Positions 45,593 to 54,357 of a DNA stretch of 64,000 bases are shown here, piece by piece. A program made the translations under genes and the position numbers. Under the pieces are notes generated by a model. The model did no database searches, was not told the origin of the DNA, and saw only the letters and a list, made by a program, of their open reading frames with translations. How positions within the stretch are numbered: the stretch's first letter is position 1; each line of letters opens with the position of its first letter. Where the stretch lies: positions 310,001-374,000 of the forward strand of contig NZ_CP099391.1 of assembly GCF_023913515.1 (NCBI RefSeq), in the 5' to 3' direction. The stretch comes from Natronococcus sp. CG52. GTDB lineage: Archaea; Halobacteriota; Halobacteria; Halobacteriales; Natrialbaceae.

Positions 45593-46447
45593 GTGAGCAA
45601 CACTACGAACGAGAGCGATACCTTCGACATCGGCGAGACGACCGTCCGCCGGCTGGGATTCGGTGCGATGCGCCTCTGTGGCGACGAGATTATCGGCCCG
45701 CCGGACGACGAGGAGCGCGCACGCGAGGTTCTCCAGCGGGCGGTCGAGCTAGGCGTCGACTTTATCGACACGGCCGACTCCTACGGTCCGGGGGTGAGCG
45801 AACGGCTCGTCGGCGAAGCGATCGGCAACTCCGACGACGTTCTGGTTGCGACGAAGGCGGGACTGCTTCGCAACCGCGACGGCGAGTGGCTCGCCCACGG
45901 CGAACCGGACTACATTCGCAACCAGGTGCTCGCGTCGCTCGACCGGTTACGAACCGACACCATCGACCTCTACCAGTTCCATCGCCCCGATCCGGATACG
46001 CCGTTCGAGGACTCGGTACAGACGTTCGCCGAACTTCAGGACGAGGGTCTCGTCCGGAACGTCGGGGTCAGCAACGTCTCCGTCGAGCAACTCGAAACGG
46101 CCCGCGAGTACGTCGACGTCGCGACGGTCCAGAACCGGTACAACGTGGACGATCGGTCGGACGCGGACGTCCTCGAGGTTTGCGAGGAGAACGACATCGG
46201 GTTCATCCCGTGGGCGCCCATCGACAGCGACGACCTCGACGAACACGGCGAGACGCTCGACGAAATCGCGGACGACCACGACGCGACGCGGCGCCAGGTC
46301 GCGCTGGCGTGGCTTCTCGAGCGGTCGGACGTCGTCCTCCCGATTCCGGGAACATCGAATCCGGAGCACCTCGAGGCGAACGTCGCGGCCTCACAGCTGT
46401 CGCTGGACGACGAGGAAGTACAGCGACTGACCGAGGCCGGGACCTGA
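45593..46447 (+). CDS. Aldo/keto reductase
   Basis: 284 residues from a GTG start. TIM-barrel with the AKR motifs LGFGAMRLCGDEI near 20, catalytic Asp/Tyr in FIDTADSYGPGVSERLVGEA, Lys in VLVATKAGLLR, His in DLYQFHRPDPDTP, and the NADP-binding end PIPGTSNPEHLEANV. NADPH-dependent reduction of aldehydes/ketones is expected. Single gene, full length. Confidence 0.92.
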   Translation: MSNTTNESDTFDIGETTVRRLGFGAMRLCGDEIIGPPDDEERAREVLQRAVELGVDFIDTADSYGPGVSERLVGEAIGNSDDVLVATKAGLLRNRDGEWLAHGEPDYIRNQVLASLDRLRTDTIDLYQFHRPDPDTPFEDSVQTFAELQDEGLVRNVGVSNVSVEQLETAREYVDVATVQNRYNVDDRSDADVLEVCEENDIGFIPWAPIDSDDLDEHGETLDEIADDHDATRRQVALAWLLERSDVVLPIPGTSNPEHLEANVAASQLSLDDEEVQRLTEAGT

Positions 46448-46523
46448 TCCCGCCGGAGAGCGCGAGCGTCGTCGATCTCCCCCGGACCGACACACCGGGA
46501 ACCCGAGCGAGAGACGGCTCGTC

Positions 46524-47801
46524 TCACCCGTCGAATCGGCTCGCGATACGCCGGGAGAGGTCGGTGAGGTAAAAGGAACCCCAGACCGCGGCGACGACGG
46601 CGCCGACGAGGTCGAACAGGAGGTCGACGATCGTATCGTCGATACCGTGCTGGGCGACGACCGCCTGGACCCCGAGTCGCTGTGCGCTCTCGTCGATGGC
46701 GAACTCCATGAGTTCCCAGACGACGCCGAACGCCAGGACGAACACGAGGATGAACGCGAACAGCATCGTCGGGGGAAAGTAGACCTCGTCGGTGTGAAGA
46801 TCGATGGCCCGGACGACCGCGTACCCCGCCGCGGCGACGATCGACGCGGAGATCGTGTGTGTCAGACTGTCCCACGAACCGATAAACCCGTAGAACCCGG
46901 CCGAACCGAGCACGTGGAGGAAGACGGCTGCCGTGAGCCAGAACGCGAGTCCCGGCTCGATCGGCAGCCGGTAGTCCCGCTCGAGGAGCGCCGGCAGGAA
47001 CGTAATCGCGAGCGCGATCGCGGCGTTCGCGATCGTCGTCAGGTCGCGACGGAGGAGGCCGTACAGCAGGAGGACGGCGAGTGCCACCTGCAGGACGCGA
47101 GCGAGTCGCCGGACGGTCCGGTCGGGAACGTCCAGCCGATCGCGGAGCAACGACGGCACCGCGACGGGTTCGCCGTCGGGTGCCGATTTCAGTCGAGTCG
47201 ACTGCCGCTCGGCGACGCCCTCCGTGTGTCCCCGAAAGTACCGATCGAAGACGACGCCGGCGAGGAGCCCGGCAACCGCTGCGTAGGCGAAGTCGATCAT
47301 CATCGCGCGGTTGGCCGCGTCCTGTGAGCGCCCGTCGAGAACGTACGCGGTTCCGAGCGCCGCGTCCGACAGCCACTGGGCGACGTTCCAGGCCCCGGCG
47401 ACGGCGAGCGTCGTGAGCACGACCAGGACGACCGCGAACGTGTGGTTCATCCGGACCGGCGTGAACCGGTGGATCTCGACGGCGACGACGAGCGCAATCG
47501 CGGCGACGGCGATGTAGACGGCGACGGTCGTTAGGGGTGACTCGCCGAGTATCGTCGCGTCGGCGACGGGAACCAGGACGAAAACCAGCAGTTCCCAGGG
47601 TGGCATCACGAGCGGGTCTCGAAACGCGACCGCCGGGGCGAGCACGATAAGGACCGCAAATCCCGTAAATACGAACCAGCGATAGGAGCCGTCGAGTCCG
47701 TGAGTGACTGCCAGCACGGCGAGAACGGCTACGAGCATCCAGCCGAGGGCCGCGTTCCGTTGTGGCGCGTCGAGCACGTCGCCGAGTCGGGCGTCCGCCA
47801 T
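46524..47801 (-). CDS. Polytopic membrane protein, YjdF/DUF2238-like with internal duplication
   Basis: 425 residues with about 11 hydrophobic segments. Near the end, SWDSLTHTISASIVAAAGYA, VWELMEFAIDESAQRLGV and DDTIVDLLFDLVGAVVAAVW resemble DUF2238. A long polar loop (about residues 190-225) separates two halves. Function unknown. Confidence 0.7.
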   Translation of the reverse strand: MADARLGDVLDAPQRNAALGWMLVAVLAVLAVTHGLDGSYRWFVFTGFAVLIVLAPAVAFRDPLVMPPWELLVFVLVPVADATILGESPLTTVAVYIAVAAIALVVAVEIHRFTPVRMNHTFAVVLVVLTTLAVAGAWNVAQWLSDAALGTAYVLDGRSQDAANRAMMIDFAYAAVAGLLAGVVFDRYFRGHTEGVAERQSTRLKSAPDGEPVAVPSLLRDRLDVPDRTVRRLARVLQVALAVLLLYGLLRRDLTTIANAAIALAITFLPALLERDYRLPIEPGLAFWLTAAVFLHVLGSAGFYGFIGSWDSLTHTISASIVAAAGYAVVRAIDLHTDEVYFPPTMLFAFILVFVLAFGVVWELMEFAIDESAQRLGVQAVVAQHGIDDTIVDLLFDLVGAVVAAVWGSFYLTDLSRRIASRFDG

Positions 47802-47847
47802 ACGCGTAGTACGGGCTGGAGTCCCTAAACGCGAGAGCCTGCGGCCG

Positions 47848-48007
47848 TCATTCTCCGACGAACACCGTCTTCAGGCGCGTTTCACAGTCCGGACAACAGA
47901 ACGTCTGCCACGCCGTCGGATCGAGACCGCCCATCGTCTTCGTCCGGGTCGCGGTCGACGACGGTAGCACAGGTGGGACACTCGAGGCTGTCTTCGGAAC
48001 CGGGCAT
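47848..48007 (-). pseudogene. Frameshifted small zinc-ribbon protein
   Basis: From ATG 48007 the frame gives MPGSEDSLECPTCATVVDRD, then runs out of frame. A different frame continues MGGLDPTAWQTFCCPDCETR to the stop at 47848. Together they would make a two-CxxC zinc ribbon of about 52 residues. The 160-bp span is not a multiple of three, so one base has been lost or gained (or a sequencing error) around 47,930. Confidence 0.55.
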
Positions 48008-48092
48008 CGACACCGACTACGTCCCCCTCGACGGTAGGTGTTGTTCGCGTCGAGGAGTGCCTTTAGGAGGGTGACTCGTGTGATGCTCGCGT

Positions 48093-48431
48093 ATGGGCTA
48101 CGATACTGCGTCGAAAGCGGACGTCGAGTCGGTCGTTCCGGACGAGTTCGGCGGAACGTGGTTCCTGAAGGACGCACTCGAGACGGACCACCTCGGACTG
48201 ACGGTGCTCGAACTCGAACCCGGCGGCAAGGGAAAGCAACACGACGAAGCGGAGACCGGTTAGGAGGAGGTCTACTACGTCGTCGCAGGGAGCGTCGACG
48301 TCGAACTGGAGAACGAGACGGCGGCTCTCGAGTCGGGTGACGCGATTCGTCTCGATCCCGAGAAGCCCCGCCAGATCCACAACACCGGTGACGAGCGGGC
48401 GACGCTCGTGCTGGCCGGTGCACCGTTATAA
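48093..48431 (+). pseudogene. Cupin-domain gene with an in-frame amber codon
   Basis: The frame from ATG 48093 to TAA 48431 reads as one small cupin (VLELEPGGKGKQHDEAETG then EEVYYVVAGSVDVELENE and the second box DAIRLDPEKPRQIHNTG) except that codon 48,261-48,263 is TAG. A Gln in that position would need only one base change. Both halves keep the cupin motifs, so this is probably a recent nonsense mutation or a recoding site; haloarchaea are not known to decode TAG. Confidence 0.7.
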
Positions 48432-48910
48432 GGCCACTCCCTTTTCGGACGCGTTTCTCGAGACGGATCTATTGCAGTGGCGTGTGCTGAGCCCCAGCGA
48501 GCCGACGGCGAACTGCGGCTCGAAATCGCGCGAGGGACGAGTGAGCGAACGGCGTGAGCGAGCGAATCGGCTGGGGAGGACGTGGTATCCGCAGCGTTCG
48601 CGCGAGCAGGACGCTCGTTTGTGCCGTTATCACCTCGTGTTGCCGCGCGTGTACGTACGAGAATCTGTGAAACCGGACGGAAGCCCGCTGCCGCCCGGGT
48701 GCGAGAATCGAACCACGGTCGTTCCGCTCGCGTTGCTCGCTTCACTCCCTGATTCGATTCTCTGACGACTCCTACGGCTCACGGATTTGTTCGCCGCAGG
48801 AAGTCCGGGTGCGAGAATCGAACCCGACTGCGAGACTCGCTCCGCTCGTCTCGCGTGATTCGATCTCGCCTTCCGGCATTTTCACTCCCCCTTTCAGTCG
48901 TCGTGAAAAA
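48432..48910. repeat. tRNA-His 3'-end echo array (two copies)
   Basis: On the minus strand (the direction of the tRNA) after tRNA-His: hairpin 48,825-48,865, tRNA 3' end copy at 48,803-48,825 (plus strand GTCCGGGTGCGAGAATCGAA CCC), hairpin 48,770-48,801 whose minus-strand core is GCGAACAAATCCGTGAGC, another hairpin with GTTGCTCGC, then a second copy at 48,693-48,714 (GCCCGGGTGCGAGAATCGAA CC). No gene is seen in the stretch from 48,432. Confidence 0.75.
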
Positions 48911-48983
48911 GTCCGGGTGCGAGAATCGAACCCGCGTCTCAGCCTCCACAAGGCTGAAGGATAACCACTACCCCAACCCGGAC
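48911..48983 (-). tRNA. tRNA-His (GUG)
   Basis: On the minus strand the acceptor GTCCGGGT pairs with ACCCGGAC over 8 bp, giving the G-1:C73 pair expected of tRNA-His. Anticodon loop CTTGTGG (GUG), T loop TTCGATT. No intron, no encoded CCA. The gene is followed downstream, at lower coordinates, by two copies of its own 3' end. Confidence 0.93.
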
Positions 48984-49274
48984 ACGCTTACACTTACTTC
49001 TACATGCGGTTGGCCTAAAATACGTTACGACTCGAGGACGGGGATGTGCGACTCCGTACCGCACGTTTTCGATCGTCACGCTTCCGCTCACGGCTTTGCC
49101 GTTCGCGTTCCGCGGTTCCAACTCCGTGCTCACGGGTCGCGTTCGCTCCCCGTTCGCGTTCCGCGGTTCTCACTCACTTCGTTCGTTCCGAACCGCGCAC
49201 GTTCCGAACCGCGCACGTTCCGAACCGCGCAACCGGGACGCTTTTTGGCCGGACGGCCGTAGGACCGTCAACGC
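48984..49274. repeat. Region with hairpin repeat copy 3 and 16-bp tandem repeats
   Basis: At 49,163-49,196 lies the reverse complement of the short hairpin repeat (GCGGTTCTCACTCACTTCGT, TCGTTCCGAACCGC). Then GTTCCGAACCGCGCAC occurs three times in a row from 49,185. GTTCGCGTTCCGCGGTTC occurs twice in the 80 bp before. No gene. Confidence 0.7.
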
Positions 49275-49730
49275 GTGGCTATCACCGACAAGATCTACGT
49301 CAAGAATCACCGCCAGCTCAGCTCCCAGCTCGAGACGAACATCCCGAAGGGGGCGTTCAAGGGAGCGACGCTTGACGTGCTCTTCCAGGGCGAGGGCCTC
49401 GAGAAGTTAGACGAGGCGACCCGCGAGCGGGTGCTCGACTTCTCGGGTGACTTCCTCGACTGCGCCTGCGATAACAACCCCTACTGCGGCTGTCCGGAGC
49501 GGAAGTTCGTCCGGTACCTGCTCGAACTCCGCGCGCAGGGGCTCGGACCGAACGCCATCGTCGACGTGATGACCGACGACTACATGGTCTACGCCTACTC
49601 CGGCGACGTCCTGTCGTTTCTCGACAACGGCGTCCGCACGCTCGAGGCGGCCGAAGGGCTCGCGCGAGTCGAAGGCACGGAGGAAACGCTCGACGAGATC
49701 CGGCGGACGAAACGGGACCTCGCGAAGTAA
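49275..49730 (+). CDS. DUF5814-like protein with a cysteine cluster
   Basis: 151 residues from a GTG start. CACDNNPYCGCPERKFVRYL near residue 57 holds four Cys and may bind a metal or Fe-S cluster. The remaining helical part (LELRAQGLGPNAIVDVMTDD) is conserved in haloarchaea and found as a domain in DEAD/DEAH-type helicases. Possibly nucleic-acid-linked; this is weak. Confidence 0.75.
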   Translation: MAITDKIYVKNHRQLSSQLETNIPKGAFKGATLDVLFQGEGLEKLDEATRERVLDFSGDFLDCACDNNPYCGCPERKFVRYLLELRAQGLGPNAIVDVMTDDYMVYAYSGDVLSFLDNGVRTLEAAEGLARVEGTEETLDEIRRTKRDLAK

Positions 49731-49733
49731 CGC

Positions 49734-50141
49734 TCAACGGAGCTGTGAGGGGCCGTCGGCGTCGTCGAGATCGTCGAGCAGGAGTACCTCGTCTTCCTCG
49801 TCCTCGAGTCGGTCCTGGAGTTCGTTGACGTAGGCCTTGTACTCGTCGAGCTGTTCGCGCAGGTGATCGGCCTCGAGTTCCAGGCGCTCGTGTTCGCGGA
49901 TGAAGCTCTTGGGAACCTCGATCGTCGGGGGAAAGGAGAGGTCTTCGTCCGCGTCCGCCTCGCTCGCCTCGAGATCGGCCTCCGGAACCACGGCGACCTG
50001 GCCGTCGTGTTCGACGAGCAGGTCGACGTAGTCTCGGAAGACCGCGGACAACGAGATGTCGCGCTCCTCGGCGATGTCCTGTAACGCCTCGAAGGCGTCC
50101 TCGTTTACGCGAAACGAGATCGTCTTGTTCTTGTTCCCCAT
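49734..50141 (-). CDS. Ribbon-helix-helix protein with C-terminal coiled coil
   Basis: 135 residues. The RHH start (KTISFRVNEDAFEALQDIAE, followed by LSAVFRDYVDLLVEHDG) is a DNA-binding fold; the second half is a long Glu/Leu-rich helix that could dimerise. A candidate regulator; convergent with the DUF5814 gene (4 bp apart). Confidence 0.72.
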   Translation of the reverse strand: MGNKNKTISFRVNEDAFEALQDIAEERDISLSAVFRDYVDLLVEHDGQVAVVPEADLEASEADADEDLSFPPTIEVPKSFIREHERLELEADHLREQLDEYKAYVNELQDRLEDEEDEVLLLDDLDDADGPSQLR

Positions 50142-50285
50142 CGCGATAACGTTCGTCGGCCACGATACTTAACGATTCGTCAGACACGCAACCCGTGCGC
50201 TCCTACCGGGGCCAACCCCGGTTCACCTCGGCTCCGGGTTCGGCCGGCCGGACAGGCTACCCGCCTCGGCCCCACCCGTCCACCC

Positions 50286-50459
50286 ATGCTCACCGACGTC
50301 CCCGGGATCAACCTCGAGCGCGTCACCGAACCCGCGCGGACGTTCGACCGGGCCGGCGGCGACGTCATCGAGCGACGCTGCGCCGACGTCGGCCACGAGG
50401 TAGCTGACGACGAGTTCGACGCGATTCGAACGATGATCGAGGCTGTTCGGTCGGAGTGA
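50286..50459 (+). CDS. Small hypothetical protein (57 aa)
   Basis: A 58-codon frame, MLTDVPGINLERVTEPARTF, ending DDEFDAIRTMIEAVRSE. Halophile-like composition but no family recognised, and no obvious RBS. Listed because the 150-bp surroundings are otherwise empty. Confidence 0.35.
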   Translation: MLTDVPGINLERVTEPARTFDRAGGDVIERRCADVGHEVADDEFDAIRTMIEAVRSE

Positions 50460-50496
50460 TCGAAAAATCGGAAGCGCCGTCGGATCCGTGCTCAGT

Positions 50497-51132
50497 TCAG
50501 GCCGTCGCTTCGGCGTCCTCGATCTCCTCGAGGCTCTCGAGCGCCTGGATCACGTCGTTCCGGTAGTTGACGACCGGCGAATCGTACTGCTCGCGGGCCA
50601 TCTGCGCGTACTCGTTCGTCGGTGCCGTCGAGCCGCTCTCGGGGGCTTCCTGCTCCGCTTCCCACTCCTCGAAGGCCTCGATGCGATCGAGGGTTCGCTC
50701 GGCGGTTTCGACGACCCAGCGGCTGCGGGTGTCCTCGTCGACGACCGCGATGGACTCGGGACGGACGGAGACGTTGACGCTTCCGTCGTCGGTCTCGTAT
50801 GTACGAGGTTTGCCGACGATCGAGACGTAGGCCGGCGGCTCCGTGTCGCGGAGGACGGAGGCCGCCTCGGGCTGGTACTGGCCGGCGTAGACGAAGAACG
50901 TCCCCGTCGGGTCGACGACGCGGCCGCGCCAGTACTCGCTGTCCTCGCCGACGTCTTCGGTCTCGGTGAGCGTCCCGACGATGAACACGCGGTTCGCGCG
51001 GTCTCCCGTCGGAAGCAGCGCGTAGTTGGGTGCGCGTTCGTCGTCGCTTTCCTTGAACGTGTACGTCGAGTCGTTAAATTCGGAGGCGAAGGCGCGACGC
51101 GCGACTTCGCGGGTGAGTTCTGTCTGGGACAT
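50497..51132 (-). CDS. rpap3: RPA-associated protein (Rpap3-like)
   Basis: 211 residues. An OB-type fold (FIVGTLTETEDVGEDSEYWR, VYAGQYQPEA, YVSIVGKPRTYETDDGSV) and a Glu-rich C-terminal region. It directly follows the RPA gene with the same direction and a 1-bp gap; this gene pair is the archaeal rpa3-rpap3 layout. It probably helps RPA in single-stranded DNA protection and repair. Confidence 0.85.
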   Translation of the reverse strand: MSQTELTREVARRAFASEFNDSTYTFKESDDERAPNYALLPTGDRANRVFIVGTLTETEDVGEDSEYWRGRVVDPTGTFFVYAGQYQPEAASVLRDTEPPAYVSIVGKPRTYETDDGSVNVSVRPESIAVVDEDTRSRWVVETAERTLDRIEAFEEWEAEQEAPESGSTAPTNEYAQMAREQYDSPVVNYRNDVIQALESLEEIEDAEATA

Positions 51133-51133
51133 G

Positions 51134-52063
51134 TTACATCGACCTCGCTTTGATCAGCAGCTGTTCGGCGTCGACCGGCCCGTCGAACTCCTCGACGTCG
51201 TCGGCCAGCACGTAGCGGCCGAACGTCGGGCCCTCGATGCGGTAGTAGGTGCCGACGATCTGGTCTCGGATCTCGTCGGCGACGACGGTCGTGTCGAGCG
51301 CGTCCATCGCCATATCTTTGGCCTCCTCGAGGCTGATCCCGGTCAGCCCTTCGGTGGCGTCCTTGTCGAAGATGACCTCGTGGGCGTCGAGTCCGTCGTC
51401 GACGACGGCCTTGATGCGGAGGTCGAACTCGCCTTCGACCTCGCCGTGTTCGTTACAGCGGCCGTTCTGGAGTACTCGAGTGCAGTCGTCCTTCGGACAG
51501 CGCTTGATGAGACCGCTGCCGCTTTGCATGTCCACGAGAGCGCCCTCGATTTCGCTCGTGTCGTTGCCGACCTCTATCTCCTCGTCGAGTTCCTCGACGA
51601 TGGTCGTGCTGTTGAGTTTGACCGAGTACCGGCCCTGGTACTCGTCGGTGACGACGTTGCGCAGTTCGTAGACGCCGCCCTCGTCGAGTGCGGGCAGATC
51701 GGATTTTGCCCACTTGGTGAACTTGATCGTCCCCGTCGGGTCGCCCAGCAGGCCGACCTGTGCGACGGAGTCGCTCCGGGGCTCCCACAGCTCGATGACC
51801 TTCGCGGTGAGGTCGATCCACTGTTCGGGTTCGTCGACGTCCTCGACCTGTGCGGCCTCGCTCGAGCCGCTCGAGAGGTCCTCGCGCTCGAGGCCGGCCT
51901 CCTCGAGGTAGTGGTTGGTGACGCTCCGGCGTGCCTCGTCGATCGGCACCTTGTACTCGTCGACGAGCGTCGTCAGTCGATCCTCGACGTCGTCGACGCT
52001 GACGTCGATGTGGTCCGAAAACTGGTCGTGTATGTCGTCCGCGTGCTGTCGTACGTCGCTCAT
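51134..52063 (-). CDS. rpa3: Replication protein A, Rpa3-like single-stranded DNA-binding protein
   Basis: 309 residues from ATG 52063. It has OB-fold strands (WIDLTAKVIELWEPRSDSVA, TIKFTKWAKSDL) and a zinc finger (C-x4-C at KRCPKDDCTRVLQNGRCNEH). The domain content and length match Rpa3 rather than the longer Rpa1/Rpa2. Binds single-stranded DNA in replication and repair, in an operon with rpap3. Confidence 0.85.
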   Translation of the reverse strand: MSDVRQHADDIHDQFSDHIDVSVDDVEDRLTTLVDEYKVPIDEARRSVTNHYLEEAGLEREDLSSGSSEAAQVEDVDEPEQWIDLTAKVIELWEPRSDSVAQVGLLGDPTGTIKFTKWAKSDLPALDEGGVYELRNVVTDEYQGRYSVKLNSTTIVEELDEEIEVGNDTSEIEGALVDMQSGSGLIKRCPKDDCTRVLQNGRCNEHGEVEGEFDLRIKAVVDDGLDAHEVIFDKDATEGLTGISLEEAKDMAMDALDTTVVADEIRDQIVGTYYRIEGPTFGRYVLADDVEEFDGPVDAEQLLIKARSM

Positions 52064-52214
52064 TGTGTCACGCCTCCTCCTTGGTTTCATCGGGAGGCAT
52101 ACCACGTTTCGCTCCCGATCGTATTTAAACTGCCGGGACCGGGGTGAAAGTGAACCTCGAGCGCTCGCGGACGGTTCCGCTGATCGGCGATTAGCGCCGG
52201 ATTACCCCGATCAG

Positions 52215-53462
52215 CTACGGTGGTACGACGTCGACCTCGACGGCGTTTGGCAGGACGGCGTTCGCCGCGTAACCACCCTCGTTCCAGGGGAACTCCTCGG
52301 CCTCGAGCGCGTCTCGCCAGGCGTCGGGATTCGAAATTCGCATGGGCTGCTGCCGTCCCCGCTCGTCGGTCGCGCGCGAAACGAGCACGTGTTCCCCCGG
52401 AACCGCGTCCCAGTCGTACCGGAACAGGCGCCACGCGCCCGCGTAGTCGGGGCCGAACAGCTCCGCAGTGTTCCACGCGTCGCCGCCGTCGATCGAAACC
52501 TCGACCCGATCGACGTCGTCGTCGCCGGCCCACGCTACGCCCGTGATCTCGATCGTCCCGTCTTCGGGAAGGGTGACGGCGGATTCGCCGTCCGGCGCCC
52601 CGATGATCGACATCACGGTCTGGTCGAACGTGTACGGATGCGTCGGCTCGCCCGTCTCGAGTTGTTCCCACGTATCGCCCGTCTCGACGGTCTCGTTCGA
52701 TTCCGGTTCGACGCCGGCGGGGTGGATCCGGTAGGCCTCCTGCTGCCAGTAGGCGTGCTCGCCGGGCCGATCCAGGGAGTTCTCGACGACCATCGTGTCC
52801 ATGAGCCGGAGCTCTTCGACCCACTTGACGCTGTTCACGCCGTACCAGCCGGGAACGATCACCCGAACCGGAAACCCGTGTTCGCGGGGCAGCGGTTCGC
52901 CGTTCATCTCGTAGGCGAGGATGCAGTCGTCGAGCGCCTTCGAGAGCGGGATCGACCGCGCGAAGACGTCCTCGCCGTCCGACGGATCGCCGCCGATAGC
53001 CGTGAGCCACGTCCCGCCGGCCGCGTTCTCCGGCTGGCCGCGCAGCACGGAACTGATCGGCGTTCCGGTCCAGACGGCCGTCCCGGCGGCCTCGCACCCC
53101 CACTGGACGCTTCCCGTCTCCGGTCGGTGCTGTCCGCGACCGTTTCCGGCACACTCCATCGTGTGCGCGACCGCGACGGTCGGGAACTCGTCTCTGAGTT
53201 CGGACAGCGAGTACCCTCCTTCGAGGTGGCCTGTCAGCGACACGCTCCAGGAACCCGCGTCGGCGTCGGGCATGTCGTTCCGGTGGCAGACGAAGTGCTC
53301 CTCGACGGGCGTCAACCAGTTCGCGTACGTTTCTCTGCTGGCCGCGCCGACGACCGTGTACTTGTCGGCCTCGTCGCGCGTCTCCCGCACGCCGCCTTCC
53401 TTTCGCTCGAGGATCGCGTCGATCTCGTCGTGACGGCTCTCCCGGGACTGTTCAGTGGCCAT
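52215..53462 (-). CDS. Sulfite-oxidase-like molybdopterin protein
   Basis: 415 residues from ATG 53462. The Mo-binding domain carries the cysteine in VAHTMECAGNGRGQHRPETG and WGCEAAGTAVWTGTPISSVL, then a C-terminal Ig-like dimerisation domain (ITGVAWAGDDDVDRVEVSID). Probably oxidises sulfite or a related substrate; no clear Tat signal is present, although many such proteins are exported. The MoaB gene at the left end supplies part of its cofactor. Confidence 0.87.
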   Translation of the reverse strand: MATEQSRESRHDEIDAILERKEGGVRETRDEADKYTVVGAASRETYANWLTPVEEHFVCHRNDMPDADAGSWSVSLTGHLEGGYSLSELRDEFPTVAVAHTMECAGNGRGQHRPETGSVQWGCEAAGTAVWTGTPISSVLRGQPENAAGGTWLTAIGGDPSDGEDVFARSIPLSKALDDCILAYEMNGEPLPREHGFPVRVIVPGWYGVNSVKWVEELRLMDTMVVENSLDRPGEHAYWQQEAYRIHPAGVEPESNETVETGDTWEQLETGEPTHPYTFDQTVMSIIGAPDGESAVTLPEDGTIEITGVAWAGDDDVDRVEVSIDGGDAWNTAELFGPDYAGAWRLFRYDWDAVPGEHVLVSRATDERGRQQPMRISNPDAWRDALEAEEFPWNEGGYAANAVLPNAVEVDVVPP

Positions 53463-53588
53463 AGGTAGCGTGCAACACGAAGCGAAAAAACCCTTCTCCA
53501 TGGTCGCCCGTCCGAGTGCCGTCGGCGCGAAGAGGGTTCGAGGGCGCCGGCGACGGGACTATGTGGCCCGCTCCCCAACGAGACGACG

Positions 53589-53900
53589 ATGGCGGATCGT
53601 CGCCGGCTCGAGCGATTCATTCGAACGAAGCTCCGGGAGGCGGGCGAACAGTACGAGGCGTTCCGAAAATCGGGCGACGGACAGCTCGACGAGGCCCGGA
53701 GCGCCTACCAGTCCGCGAGGAACGCCCGCGGACTGCCCACAGACGAGCAAAACCGGGCCAAGATCGTCTGTCGCCGCCACGCCGAACGGCGAGCGGCGCT
53801 ACTCGACGAGCAGTACCGGCCGGCCTGTTACGACGCGGGTCATCCGGACTGTGAGGGCTGCGTCGAAGACGTTCGCGAGGGTCGGATCGAAACCTGGTGA
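53589..53900 (+). CDS. DUF7091-like small protein
   Basis: 103 residues: ADRRRLERFIRTKLREAGEQ, KIVCRRHAERRAALLDEQYR, CYDAGHPDCEGCVEDVREGR. Five Cys/His near the end could bind zinc. Haloarchaea-only family, unknown role. Confidence 0.72.
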   Translation: MADRRRLERFIRTKLREAGEQYEAFRKSGDGQLDEARSAYQSARNARGLPTDEQNRAKIVCRRHAERRAALLDEQYRPACYDAGHPDCEGCVEDVREGRIETW

Positions 53901-53906
53901 CCGCCG

Positions 53907-54320
53907 ATGGATCGCCCCGTCGTCGCCTGCATCCTCGCCGGCGGCACCGGAAACCGGCTCTACCCGGCGAGTCGACCCGGGCGGCCGAAACAGTTTCTCA
54001 CGCTGGGTGGCGACCGGTCGCTGCTCTCCCGGACGCTCGAGCGTCCAGTTTACCGACGAACGGTGCGTCCTGACCACCGAGGGGCACGTCGATGCGGCCC
54101 ACGATTACGCACCGGGTGCGGGGGTGCTGGTCGAACCCGAGAGCATGGACACCGGACCCGCCCTGGTGTACGCCGCCTGGCGGCTGCGAGATCGGTTCGA
54201 GCCGAACCCGCGTTACTCGCGCTCCCGAGCGAGCGCCACGAAACCCTGGTCGCCGAAGACGGTGTGATCGCCGAGCTCCTGGGGCATCACAAACTCGGTG
54301 CCGAATAGCGTCCCGGTCGC
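53907..54320 (+). pseudogene. Mannose-1-phosphate guanylyltransferase remnant
   Basis: Frame one has the nucleotidyltransferase signature GGTGNRLYPASRPGRPKQFL followed by the RSLLSRTLER region, then breaks; further frames hold GCGVLVEPESMDTGPALVYA-type and ALLALPSERH-type fragments. At least two frameshifts and loss of most of the 350-residue protein show that it is dead. It looks like part of a decayed polysaccharide or glycan gene. Confidence 0.75.
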
Positions 54321-54357
54321 CGAGCGGACGCTGGCGAGAAACGCCACCAGCAAATCG

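Noticed and set aside
48261-48263. Amber codon in the cupin gene as pyrrolysine or selenocysteine-like recoding
   Set aside because: No pylT or other recoding signal is seen, and haloarchaea are not known to decode TAG. A point mutation is simpler.
48803-48825. tRNA-His echoes as real tRNA genes
   Set aside because: Only T-arm and 3' acceptor bases are present; there is no anticodon arm.
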